DNA of 18,534 nt from an uncultured Oscillospiraceae bacterium (lineage in GTDB: Bacteria > Bacillota > Clostridia > Oscillospirales > Acutalibacteraceae), in contig CABQAA010000006.1 of NCBI GenBank assembly GCA_902461995.1, positions 1 to 18,534 of the forward strand, given 5' to 3'. Position numbers and translations under genes: made by a program. The notes below the pieces were generated by a model. The model was not told the DNA's origin, searched no databases, and saw nothing but the letters and a program-made list of their open reading frames with translations. This document shows positions 1 through 7,491 of this stretch, in pieces. The number at the start of each line of letters is the position of its first letter. Within the stretch, counting starts at the first letter, position 1.

Positions 1-122
1 GAGGCCCGGTTTGGTTCTTTGAACCCCTATACGTCTGTGCCTAAAGCGGGCTGCCGGAGCCGGTCCGGTTGACAGGCCTCCGGATGGAGCGGTTCATTTT
101 CCATGCAAAAAGAAGAGGCCCT

Positions 123-788
123 CTATTCGGATGCCGGCTGCGCGGACAATTCGAACGGCTGATCCGGCTCGGCGGCTTGATCGTATAAAGCCAAAAGATC
201 ATACAATAGGCCGGCGTCGGCCTGATAGGCTTTATCCTGATACAACACGATCCCCCCATGCTGCAGAGACAAATGGAAACCCGTTTCCTTGTTGGATAGA
301 ATCAATGTGGTGCCCGGAACCGGCGTATAAACGGTTTCCCTCTTCAGGGCTCGTTCGATGCGGTCCAAAATCGTTTGAATCAAAAGCGGGTCGGCGATCT
401 CTTTCTGCCCCGCCTGCCGGTCGGGATGGGATGTCAAATTCTGAAACAGCAGGGAGCGCAGTTCGCGGCGGTCGATCCGCACGTCCGCCGGCTCGGCCGA
501 TGGCGTCGTCCGGTCTGTCAGCCCCGCTTGCGTGGCTGTCGTCTGCCCGCGTTCGATTCCCTGCGTGGCGGTTGTGTTGTCCTCCTCTTGTCCGTCAGCG
601 GCGGTTTCCTCCCAATCGAGTACATCGCTTCGATCTTCGGCCTCCCCTTTCAGCACTGCATATTCATGCGTCTTCGCCTCTGCACCAGTCGCTTGGGAAT
701 TGCTCCCCGCAACAGGGAGTTCCGCGCAGCCGGCCAATCCGCAGACGACCGCCAGCAGGATCACAGCAGCGCTGCTTTTTTTAAACAT
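123..788 (-). CDS. Putative lipoprotein, last gene of an ECF sigma operon
   Basis: A 221-residue secreted protein of unknown function. The N-terminus has a short basic start, a hydrophobic stretch and the lipobox LAGC with the lipidated Cys at residue 21, so it should be anchored to the outer face of the membrane. A low-complexity linker rich in Thr, Ala, Glu and Gln (about residues 25-95) precedes a compact C-terminal part (about 100-205) that I do not recognise. An in-frame GTG lies 9 bases upstream (797), but the AAAGG motif sits only one base from that GTG and about 9 bases from the ATG at 788, so I prefer the ATG. It starts 16 bases after the anti-sigma-like gene and is probably co-transcribed with it and the sigma factor. 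It may act as the sensory or effector part of that module; this rests on position only. Confidence 0.75.
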   Translation of the reverse strand: MFKKSSAAVILLAVVCGLAGCAELPVAGSNSQATGAEAKTHEYAVLKGEAEDRSDVLDWEETAADGQEEDNTTATQGIERGQTTATQAGLTDRTTPSAEPADVRIDRRELRSLLFQNLTSHPDRQAGQKEIADPLLIQTILDRIERALKRETVYTPVPGTTLILSNKETGFHLSLQHGGIVLYQDKAYQADAGLLYDLLALYDQAAEPDQPFELSAQPASE

Positions 789-804
789 GCATGTCACACC
801 TTTC

Positions 805-1446
805 TCATAAGATCAACAGCGACAGAATGGCCTCAAACGTGTCTTCCTGCGTCACACCGGTAAAGCTGGCCGTATAGGCGAAGCTCCCCTCGTAATACAG
901 CGCCGTGGTTTCCGCCGTTTCGGCCGGAACCAGAAACTCCCGTTCCCGGTATGACACGCGGCGGATATCGAGCCCCTCCTCTCCCCCCCTTGCGTCGGAA
1001 AGAATTTGCACCGACCCGTTCCGGAACTGATAAACCAGACCGATCGGCCGTCTCGGTTTATCGAGAGATAGCAAAACATAACCGAGAAACTCCTCATTCT
1101 CACAGGGAACCAGGTTCCAACCCAGCGCCTGCTTAGCTTCCCTAAAAGACACATTTTCCCGGATGACAGAGTCGTGGGGCACTCCCGGATCGGAACTCTC
1201 CGGACACTGTGTGACAGGCGGCTGTGTAATGGGGACGGAGACCGACGGCAGCTGCGAGTACGGCGGGGACGGCCATTCCGGCCGATGAAGGAGGGGAAAA
1301 AGAACGGCTGCCGCACAAACGGCCACCGCCAGACAGGCTGCCAGAGCCAAACCCGCGTACAGCCGTTTCTTCCGCTTTTGCTTCTGTTTTTCATAGATCT
1401 CCAAACGCCTCAGAATATCCTGTGCGCGCTCACAATACGTCTTCAA
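805..1446 (-). CDS. Anti-sigma-factor-like single-pass membrane protein
   Basis: A protein of about 213 residues with a cytoplasmic N-terminus of about 28 residues (charged, with a Lys/Arg-rich stop), one transmembrane segment at about 29-54, a Pro/Ser-rich linker (about 55-85) and an extracytoplasmic domain of about 120 residues. The outer domain resembles the DUF4367/DUF4179-type domains often attached to clostridial anti-sigma proteins, but I cannot confirm a family. The gene overlaps the end of the ECF sigma gene. Both possible starts are TTG: 1452 is only 3 bases from GGAGG, whereas 1446 is 9 bases from it, so 1446 is preferred. The Shine-Dalgarno lies inside the sigma coding sequence, which fits translational coupling and a fixed sigma:anti-sigma ratio. 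No zinc-binding HxxxCxxC motif is visible. Confidence 0.7.
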   Translation of the reverse strand: MKTYCERAQDILRRLEIYEKQKQKRKKRLYAGLALAACLAVAVCAAAVLFPLLHRPEWPSPPYSQLPSVSVPITQPPVTQCPESSDPGVPHDSVIRENVSFREAKQALGWNLVPCENEEFLGYVLLSLDKPRRPIGLVYQFRNGSVQILSDARGGEEGLDIRRVSYREREFLVPAETAETTALYYEGSFAYTASFTGVTQEDTFEAILSLLIL

Positions 1447-1990
1447 ATTCAAACCCCTCCTTTTCCAAGGCGGATTTCAGCGCTTTTTTACCCCGATAGG
1501 CCAAATTCTCGATCTGTTTGCGGCTTTTGTGCAGGACAACCCCCGCCTCGGCACAGCTCATATCCTCGAAATACAGCAGATGGAGAACCGTTCGGTACTC
1601 CCCGTGGATCGTCCGCAGCGCTTTGTGCAGCTGCCGGCTTTGCTCATTCTTCAAAATCTGCCGTTCTAAGGAGGTTCCGTCCGTCAGCTCCGGCTCAGCC
1701 TCCTCAAGGGGCAAACTGGGAAATCGCGCCTGGCGGCGCAGATAATCGAGCGCGTTATGCCGGCCGATTTTAAACAGCCAGGTTTTAAAGGAACACCGCT
1801 CTTTAAACCGGCTCTTTCCAGACATCACCTCGAAAAACGTCTCGTCCGCCAAATCTTCAGAAACCGCGAGATTGTTCACAAAACCGTTGATGAAAAAGAG
1901 CAGACTGTCGCTGTACAGCTCCACGAGTTCTTCAAGGGCCTGCACGTCCCCCTCCTGGAATCGGCGGTAGCAAACCGTACCGGTATCCAT
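1430..1990 (-). CDS. ECF-type RNA polymerase sigma factor
   Basis: A 186-residue sigma-70-family protein of the usual ECF size. Region 2 covers about residues 10-85 (YRRFQEGDVQALEELVELY, then DLADETFFEVM and FKTWLFKIGRHNALDYLRRQ), which binds core polymerase and melts the -10 element. Region 4 lies at about residues 120-178 (ALRTIHGEYRTVLHLLYFED followed by a helix-turn-helix) and reads the -35 element. The ATG at 1990 is preceded by AAGGAGG at 6 bases; the reading frame is open to 2047 but has no such site there. First gene of a leftward three-gene operon with an anti-sigma-like membrane protein and a lipoprotein. It probably responds to an envelope signal. Confidence 0.9.
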   Translation of the reverse strand: MDTGTVCYRRFQEGDVQALEELVELYSDSLLFFINGFVNNLAVSEDLADETFFEVMSGKSRFKERCSFKTWLFKIGRHNALDYLRRQARFPSLPLEEAEPELTDGTSLERQILKNEQSRQLHKALRTIHGEYRTVLHLLYFEDMSCAEAGVVLHKSRKQIENLAYRGKKALKSALEKEGFEFEDVL

Positions 1991-2059
1991 CGGCAGCCTC
2001 CTTCCTCTTTTGGCTCCTTCATCTCTTAGGCGAACGAATCCGCCCATACACTCACTTAA

Positions 2060-2088
2060 ATTTCAAAAAATTTTATCGCCCGCTGCAA
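2060..2088 (-). promoter_or_regulatory. Weak candidate promoter for the ECF sigma operon
   Basis: On the minus strand, TTGCAG (2088-2083) and TGAAAT (2065-2060) are separated by 17 bases. The -35 is fair and the -10 matches only four of six positions. It lies about 70 bases before the sigma start. ECF operons are often autoregulated from another motif, which I could not identify. Confidence 0.3.
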
Positions 2089-2145
2089 ATGAACGGCCCG
2101 GCAGCGCCAAACGTCTTTGTGCAATTTCGGATCCCGCCTCTCCGC

Positions 2146-2174
2146 TTGCCTTTCGGAGCGGAAAGCGGTATAGT
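2146..2174 (+). promoter_or_regulatory. Sigma-A promoter of the divergent lipoprotein gene
   Basis: TTGCCT (2146-2151), 17-base spacer, TATAGT (2169-2174). The ATG at 2215 follows 40 bases later behind AAAGGAGG. Near-consensus housekeeping promoter. Confidence 0.7.
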
Positions 2175-2214
2175 ATGAACAGACGGCATGTCGATCTGGA
2201 CAAAGGAGGATCCT

Positions 2215-3096
2215 ATGAAATACCCTCGAAAAACAGCGGCTCTGCTGGCCGCCCTGGCTATGACCGGCCTTGTCGCCGCCTGTTCCGCCACCCCGGCCCC
2301 GGAGCCGGAAAGCCATGCAGATTCATCCACCGCCCCGCCTGTCACCACCGCCCTTCTGCCGCCTCTGAGTGCGGAGGAAGCGGCAAAGGCGTATACCGAG
2401 GCCTATGCCCGCCTGCAGAATTTTGACGCGGTCTCCTTCGAATGCCAGTCCGAGATCGGCCTGAACGACGGACGCAGTTGGGCTACCGTAACCATCAAAA
2501 ATCAAACGTCGCTCTCCCGCAAAAACGGCGTACTCGATCGGCTGCTGACGACGGGAAGCCTGTCGGGGGAAACCGCCTCGACGTTTTCACAGTATTACGA
2601 CGGGGCTTCCGGGCGGATTTATCAACAGACGGACAAGGAAAAATATGTCTTTCAGGCTGCCGGCGCCGAGCAGGCGACGGTCGGTTCCGGAATCGTCCTG
2701 CCTTTTGAACTGTCCGCCGACGCTCTGAAATCCCTGGTCGGTACCCGCGGCGAGGACGGTTCGATCCGCCTGGAAGGTCAAGTCCCGGCCTATTTACTGG
2801 GGAAAGACCGCGACGCCGCCTTTCTCGACGCCGCGTTTACCGCTTTCCAGCTGTCCGAGGATTTGCTCGGCGATTACAATCTCAAGGCGGCGCAGATCAC
2901 CGCCGTAATCAACCAAAATGGCTGTCTGACCTCTTTTGACGTCTCGTATCAGGCGACCATTCCGGGGGCGGCGGGGGATCTGCCGATGCGCCTTTCATGC
3001 TCGGTCACCTTCCCCTCACCCGGACAGGACAGCGCCGTGACACCGCCCTCTGATCTCGACACCTATGCCGTGCGTTCGGGCGGCACCGCCCCGTGA
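2215..3096 (+). CDS. Putative lipoprotein of unknown function
   Basis: A 293-residue protein with a classical lipoprotein signal: basic MKYPRK start, hydrophobic core, lipobox VAAC with Cys at residue 23, then an acidic/Pro/Ser linker. The mature part alternates short amphipathic strands and contains a stretch with repeated Tyr/Gln (YYDGASGRIYQQTDKEKYVF). This is reminiscent of LolA/LppX-like beta-barrel-half folds (for example DUF6612-type lipoproteins of Bacillota), but the resemblance is only general. The start is the ATG at 2215 behind AAAGGAGG with 5-base spacing; an upstream in-frame ATG at 2188 has no site. It is divergent from the ECF sigma operon and could belong to the same envelope stress response. 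The stop overlaps the GTG start of the acetyltransferase remnant by the sequence GTGA. Confidence 0.8.
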   Translation: MKYPRKTAALLAALAMTGLVAACSATPAPEPESHADSSTAPPVTTALLPPLSAEEAAKAYTEAYARLQNFDAVSFECQSEIGLNDGRSWATVTIKNQTSLSRKNGVLDRLLTTGSLSGETASTFSQYYDGASGRIYQQTDKEKYVFQAAGAEQATVGSGIVLPFELSADALKSLVGTRGEDGSIRLEGQVPAYLLGKDRDAAFLDAAFTAFQLSEDLLGDYNLKAAQITAVINQNGCLTSFDVSYQATIPGAAGDLPMRLSCSVTFPSPGQDSAVTPPSDLDTYAVRSGGTAP

Positions 3097-3586
3097 TCGC
3101 CGGGCCGCTCTTTCAAACCGACCGTCTCATGCTGCGTCCGCTGACGGATGCGGACACCGCCGCGGTTTTTGCCCTGACCGGGGATGAGCGGGTTGCTCGA
3201 TTTATGCGCTTTTCGTCCCATACATCCTTTTCGCAGGCCAGGGAACTCATCGCGGAGTATCAACGCGGAGACGCCTTCGCCGTTTGTCGGCGGCCGTCCG
3301 GGGATTTTCTGGGCGTCTTTGCCTTAAACCCAACGGCCAGCCGGACTGCCGCTCCATGAGTCTCTTTCTACGTCCCGCCAGCTGGGGCCGTGGGCTGGCG
3401 GGGGACCTGCTCACCCTGCTTCCGGCCATGGCCGCCGCTTTCCATGTCCGGATCCTGCTGGCCTATGTGGTCGCCTCCCATACCGCCAGCCGCCGCGTAC
3501 TCGAACGCGTCGGTTTCACGGTGGACGACGTCCTTTCCTTTGACGGTGCGCCGGATCTCCTATACCGCTACCGGCTGGAGCTGTAA
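3093..3586 (+). pseudogene. GNAT (RimJ/RimL-type) N-acetyltransferase, frameshifted
   Basis: Two frames together make one acetyltransferase. The first, from GTG 3093 to a stop at 3357-3359, reads FQTDRLMLRPLTDADTAAVF, a typical start of the RimJ/RimL group, and continues to GDFLGVFALN. The second frame reads SMSLFLRPASWGRGLAGDLL, the acetyl-CoA-binding motif region, and NTASRRVLE-like ASHTASRRVLERVGF, and ends at 3584-3586. Reading continues correctly if one base is added at the C tract 3329-3331: the join becomes FALNPNGQPDCRSMSLFL, with family-like length. So the gene has lost one base, or the base is a sequencing/assembly error. A programmed -1 shift is less likely. The substrate cannot be predicted. 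The start overlaps the preceding stop codon, suggesting coupling. Confidence 0.8.
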
Positions 3587-3743
3587 CCCGTTCCCCACCG
3601 GGGGCCGCCGCGTTTATCACGGCGTATCCATTGGATTCCCGCACGATTGACGCGATGCTCCCGGACCCCCTGCTCCGGGCCGGCGATGCACCACCCAGCC
3701 GGCCGGAAAAGGGTGCGTACAATCAAGAAATTTCTCCACGCAT

Positions 3744-3774
3744 AAAAGCCCCTTCCGCAGCGGAAGGGGCTTTT
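3744..3774. terminator. Bidirectional hairpin terminator of the ABC exporter operon
   Basis: Perfect 14-bp inverted repeat AAAAGCCCCTTCCG / CGGAAGGGGCTTTT with a 3-base loop. T runs flank both sides, so it can stop transcription in both directions: leftward after the exporter operon (52 bases past its stop) and rightward after the acetyltransferase remnant. Confidence 0.92.
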
Positions 3775-3825
3775 GGTTTCTCTTTTCTCCCCCGATCGGA
3801 ACATCCCGTCCGGGCGGCCGCGGCG

Positions 3826-5643
3826 TCAGCCCGCCGTTTCGAACTGACTGTTGTAGAGCGAGGCGTAAAAGCCGCCCTTATCCAGCAGCTCCCGATGGGT
3901 CCCTCGCTCCACAATGTCGCCGTCGCGCACAACCAGGATGAGGTCCGCACCCTGGATGGTTGAAAGGCGGTGGGCAATGACAAAGCTGGTTTTGCCGCGC
4001 ATGAGCCTCGCCATCGCCTTCTGGATTTCCACCTCGGTCCTCGTGTCGACGCTGGAGGTCGCTTCATCCAGTACAAGAATGGCGGGATCGGTGAGCATGG
4101 CGCGGGCGATGGTCAGCAGCTGCATCTGTCCCTGCGATACGCCTGCCGCCTCACCCGAGATAACGGTATCGTACCCTTCCGGAAGGGTGCGGATGAAGTG
4201 ATCGCAGCAGGCGGATGTGGCCGCCGCCACAATGTCTTCTCTCGTGGCATCCATCCTGCCGTATGCGATATTCTCGGCGATCGTCCCTTCAAAGAGCCAG
4301 GTGTCCTGCAGCACCATGCCGATGCGCCGTCGCATGCCGCCTCTGGGCATCGTGGTGATGTCGGTTCCGTCGATGGAAATGGACCCGCCGCTGATCTCAT
4401 AAAACCGCATGAGCAGATTGACCAGGGTGGTTTTGCCGCCTCCGGTCGGCCCCACGATCGCCACCATCTCGTTCGGCCTCACCTCCAGCTGGAGATCCTG
4501 GATCAGAAGGCGCTCCGGTGTGTAGCCGAACCGCACATGTTGAAAGGTGACGCGACCCTCGGTGATGGCCGGCGTTTCGCTCGATCGGTCGGCCGTCTCC
4601 TCTTCCTCGTCCAGGAGGGCAAAGACCCGTTCCGCCCCTGCAATGGCGGCCTGCAGCGAGGTGAGAACATAAGACGCCTGGGTCACCGGTTCGGATATCT
4701 GGTTGACATACTGCAAAAAGGCCTGCACCGCACCCAACGTCAGGCGTCCGCTCAGCGCCATCACGCCGCCGGCAATGGCGGTCGCGATAAACCCGAGCTG
4801 CCCGAGCAGCCGGATGGCGGGATAGATGGCGTAATCGGCGAACTGGGCCTTCCGATTGGCTTCAAACTGCTGCTCATTGAGCTGCCCGATCTCCTCCGTC
4901 ACCGCCTGCTGCCGATTGAAGAGCTTGACAACACGGTTGCCCGAAAAAACCTCTTCCACCTTGCCGCTGAGAGCGCCCATGGCGGCCATGTTCTCGGCAT
5001 AATACCGCTGGCTGAGCTGTGACACGTACCGGGTGGCGATCATGCTGAGAATCACGGAGGCCAGCACGATGAGGAACAGCCACGGGCTGAGGACGAGCAT
5101 CGCCGCGCAGGTCAGCAGAATGGTAAACACCGAGGATATAAGCTGCATAAGCCCTACCTGCATGACGGACGACACCTTTTCCAGGTCGTTGGTCACGCGG
5201 CTCATCACCTCGCCCGTCTTATGAGAATCGAAATAGCGCAGGGGCAGGCGGTTCAGTTTGGCGCTGATATCCCGGCGGAAGGACAGGGTGAGCTCCTCGC
5301 CAACGCTGGCGATGATATACTGCTGCAGGAAGGACAGCAGGCTGCTGGCCAGAGTGGTTCCGGCAATCAGCAGAACGGGCAAACCGAGCGCCCGCATCAA
5401 GGTGGCTGTCAAGCTGCCGCCGGAGCCGCGCAGAGCCGTCACCAGATTGTCAATCCCCATGCCGACGGCCAGCGGAATGGCGGCAAAGGCCGCGGAACTG
5501 AGCAGGGTGGCGAGTCCCACCAGAATCAGTTTTCCTTTCTGGCGCGCCAGACGGGTCAGAAGCCGCTTGACTGTCCCCTTGGTGTTCTGCGGGATATCCT
5601 CGCTCACCACAGCCGGGGCCGCTTTGGTTTTGGTTTCTTTCAC
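3826..5643 (-). CDS. ABC exporter half-transporter, subunit with intact catalytic residues
   Basis: A 605-residue fusion of a six-helix ABC type-1 membrane domain (about 35-330) and a nucleotide-binding domain (about 365-600). Visible motifs: Walker A GPTGGGKT (398-405), Q-loop Gln446, a weakened signature VSQGQ (502-506) in place of LSGGQ, Walker B ILVLDE with catalytic Glu527, and switch His558. The GTG start overlaps the stop of the upstream exporter gene by four bases (GTGA), with GGAGG about 12 bases upstream, so the two subunits are translationally coupled. The subunits have complementary defects and should form a heterodimer like BmrC/BmrD or TM287/288. The adjacent MerR regulator suggests export of a drug-like or toxic compound. 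Confidence 0.93.
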   Translation of the reverse strand: MKETKTKAAPAVVSEDIPQNTKGTVKRLLTRLARQKGKLILVGLATLLSSAAFAAIPLAVGMGIDNLVTALRGSGGSLTATLMRALGLPVLLIAGTTLASSLLSFLQQYIIASVGEELTLSFRRDISAKLNRLPLRYFDSHKTGEVMSRVTNDLEKVSSVMQVGLMQLISSVFTILLTCAAMLVLSPWLFLIVLASVILSMIATRYVSQLSQRYYAENMAAMGALSGKVEEVFSGNRVVKLFNRQQAVTEEIGQLNEQQFEANRKAQFADYAIYPAIRLLGQLGFIATAIAGGVMALSGRLTLGAVQAFLQYVNQISEPVTQASYVLTSLQAAIAGAERVFALLDEEEETADRSSETPAITEGRVTFQHVRFGYTPERLLIQDLQLEVRPNEMVAIVGPTGGGKTTLVNLLMRFYEISGGSISIDGTDITTMPRGGMRRRIGMVLQDTWLFEGTIAENIAYGRMDATREDIVAAATSACCDHFIRTLPEGYDTVISGEAAGVSQGQMQLLTIARAMLTDPAILVLDEATSSVDTRTEVEIQKAMARLMRGKTSFVIAHRLSTIQGADLILVVRDGDIVERGTHRELLDKGGFYASLYNSQFETAG

Positions 5644-7376
5644 AGCACAGTCGCCTCCTCCCGCTGCATCTGGCTTTCGGCAATTGCACGGTAAACCGCG
5701 CAGCCGGCCATCAATTCGTCATGAGTGCCCAGCCCCGCCAGCCGTCCTTCGTCTAAAACCAGAATCTGGTCCGCATCCAGGATGGTGCTCACACGCTGTG
5801 CGATCACAAGCTTGGCCGGGGCGGTCACTCTTTGCCGCATCGCGCGCCGCAAAGCCGCATCGGTTTTGACGTCCAAAGCCGAGAAGCTGTCATCGAACAC
5901 CAGGATGGACGCCCTGCGGACCAAGGCACGCGCAATGGACAAACGCTGCCGCTGCCCGCCAGAAAAATTGGTGCCGCCCTGGGAGACCGGAGCCTCCAAC
6001 CCCAGGGGCAGTTCCTTTACAAACGGGGCCGCCTGGGCGATCTCCAGCGCCTCCCACAGTTCATCGTCGGAGGCCCCCGGCCGGCCCATGCGCAGATTTT
6101 CGGCGATGGTGCCGCTGAACAAAAACGCTTTTTGCGGCACAACGCCGATCCGTTCCCGCAATTCCTGCTGGGTGAGGGAACGGACATCGATCCCTGTCAC
6201 CCGGATTTGCCCCGACGCGGCATCGTGCAGCCGCAGCAGCAGATCGGCCAGTGTACTTTTTCCCGATCCGGTACTGCCGATGATGGCCGTGGTTTCCCCT
6301 GAACGGCACTGGAAGGACAGGTCCTGGATAACCGGTTTTTCCGCACCGGGATAAGCAAAAGTCACATGGTCGAACTCCGCAGCGGGGGCGCCGGGCGCCC
6401 CGTCCTTCACCGTCCGTTCCGGATCGGCAACGGCAGGGGGCGTATCCAGCACCTCCTGGAGCCGCTGCAGGCAAGCCCTGGTTTTGGGCAGAGTCGTCAG
6501 GGTGGCGGCAGCCATCATCAGATAACTGATGGTAATGACCGCGTATTCCGACACGGCGGTGATTTCCCCAACCTCCATGTTTCCGCCCAGAGCGAACATC
6601 CCGCCCAACGCCACAATGGCTGCCATCAGCAGCCCCATCAGCAGCCAGACGATAGGGTTGAAAACCGCAAAAAGCTTGTTTAAGCGGATCATGTTATCGG
6701 CATAGTTTTTAAAGGCCCGCCCGGCCCGCTGTTCTTCATAGGCCTCATTGGCAAAGGCGCGGATGACCCGCACGCCGGTGATGGACTCCCGTACCACGCC
6801 GTTGATCCGGTCCAGCCGTTTCTGGATACTGTGGGACAAGGCGTTGGACTTTTTCAGAATCACCCCAGCAAAAACCAGCAGCAGCGCGATGAATACGATC
6901 TGCAAAACCGTCATGACCGGGCTGACCGCGGCAGTCATGGCAATCGAGGAGACGGCGATGATGGGCGCAGGCACCGCCAGCTGCAGGACCATCCCCATGG
7001 ATTCCTGAAGGTTGGCGATATCCGACGTGGCTCTGGTGATCATCGACGAGACACCGATTGCGTCAAACTGCCGTACGGAGAGCGACTGACTCTGCTCCAA
7101 GAGAAGACGGCGCATATCCCGTCCGAAAAGGGCGGCCAGATCCGATGTCACAAAGCTGCCCCAGATCGAAACCGCCGTTGCCAGAAGGGAAACCGCCAGC
7201 ATCTGCACACCGATACGGAGAATGGCCTCCATATCGCCCTTCAAGATGCCCTGATCCACGACTTTGGCGATGAGGAAGGGGATGAGCAGCGTGCCCAGCG
7301 CCTGCCCTAAAAGCAGCAGCAGCGCCAGTGCCGTCTTTCCTTTATGTTCCCGAATAAAGATCCGCAAATATTTCAT
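5640..7376 (-). CDS. ABC exporter half-transporter, subunit with degenerate ATP site
   Basis: A 578-residue membrane domain plus ATPase fusion. Transmembrane helices cover about 10-290. The ATPase shows Walker A GSTGSGKST (367-375), a canonical signature FSGGQ (471-475), and a Walker B ILVFDD in which Asp496 replaces the catalytic Glu. The switch His is replaced by Gln527 (VIAQRVST). Such changes mark the non-hydrolysing site of heterodimeric exporters; its intact signature completes the active site of the partner. The ATG at 7376 has GGAGG 5 bases upstream; an in-frame GTG at 7388 has no site. First gene of the leftward operon, read from a MerR-type promoter. Confidence 0.93.
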   Translation of the reverse strand: MKYLRIFIREHKGKTALALLLLLGQALGTLLIPFLIAKVVDQGILKGDMEAILRIGVQMLAVSLLATAVSIWGSFVTSDLAALFGRDMRRLLLEQSQSLSVRQFDAIGVSSMITRATSDIANLQESMGMVLQLAVPAPIIAVSSIAMTAAVSPVMTVLQIVFIALLLVFAGVILKKSNALSHSIQKRLDRINGVVRESITGVRVIRAFANEAYEEQRAGRAFKNYADNMIRLNKLFAVFNPIVWLLMGLLMAAIVALGGMFALGGNMEVGEITAVSEYAVITISYLMMAAATLTTLPKTRACLQRLQEVLDTPPAVADPERTVKDGAPGAPAAEFDHVTFAYPGAEKPVIQDLSFQCRSGETTAIIGSTGSGKSTLADLLLRLHDAASGQIRVTGIDVRSLTQQELRERIGVVPQKAFLFSGTIAENLRMGRPGASDDELWEALEIAQAAPFVKELPLGLEAPVSQGGTNFSGGQRQRLSIARALVRRASILVFDDSFSALDVKTDAALRRAMRQRVTAPAKLVIAQRVSTILDADQILVLDEGRLAGLGTHDELMAGCAVYRAIAESQMQREEATVL

Positions 7377-7401
7377 ATAGTCCTCCACGTGCCTGTAGTT
7401 C

Positions 7402-7430
7402 TTGCTTTTTTGGCTGCCAGGAGGTACTAT
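7402..7430 (+). promoter_or_regulatory. Possible promoter of the MerR gene
   Basis: TTGCTT (7402-7407), 17-base spacer, TACTAT (7425-7430). The -10 matches four of six positions. It overlaps the exporter promoter on the other strand, so the regulator could control both. Confidence 0.35.
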
Positions 7431-7456
7431 AAACTATAAAGTCACTTGAATGTCAA
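7426..7456 (-). promoter_or_regulatory. MerR-type promoter of the ABC exporter operon (19-bp spacer)
   Basis: On the minus strand a perfect TTGACA (7456-7451) is followed by a 19-base spacer and TATAGT (7431-7426). Both boxes are near-consensus but the spacer is two bases longer than optimal. This is the hallmark of promoters activated by MerR-family proteins, which twist the DNA to realign the boxes. The exporter ATG lies about 50 bases downstream. Confidence 0.8.
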
Positions 7457-7459
7457 GTG
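7443..7459. promoter_or_regulatory. Inverted repeat over the -35 box, candidate MerR-protein operator
   Basis: CACTTGA-ATG-TCAAGTG, a perfect 7-bp dyad with a 3-base centre, covers the -35 box of the exporter promoter. Classical MerR dyads lie within the spacer, so this one is placed slightly upstream. It could be part of a larger imperfect dyad reaching the -10 (GGCACT near 7461 and AGTACC near 7423 on the minus strand). Confidence 0.5.
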
Positions 7460-7491
7460 CCGCTTTGTGAACATTTAAACAGGAGGAGCCT

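Noticed and set aside
54..83. Inverted repeat CCGGAG/CTCCGG downstream of the first lipoprotein gene, as a terminator
   Set aside because: No T run follows on the minus strand and the loop is long, so I do not call a terminator. I see no gene in bases 1-122.
3660..3704. GC-rich hairpins CCCGGA/TCCGGG and GGCCGGC/GCCGGCC
   Set aside because: They lack a T run. The perfect hairpin at 3744-3774 is the real terminator.
3970..5022. 350-residue open frame on the plus strand
   Set aside because: Antisense to an ABC exporter with all motifs present.
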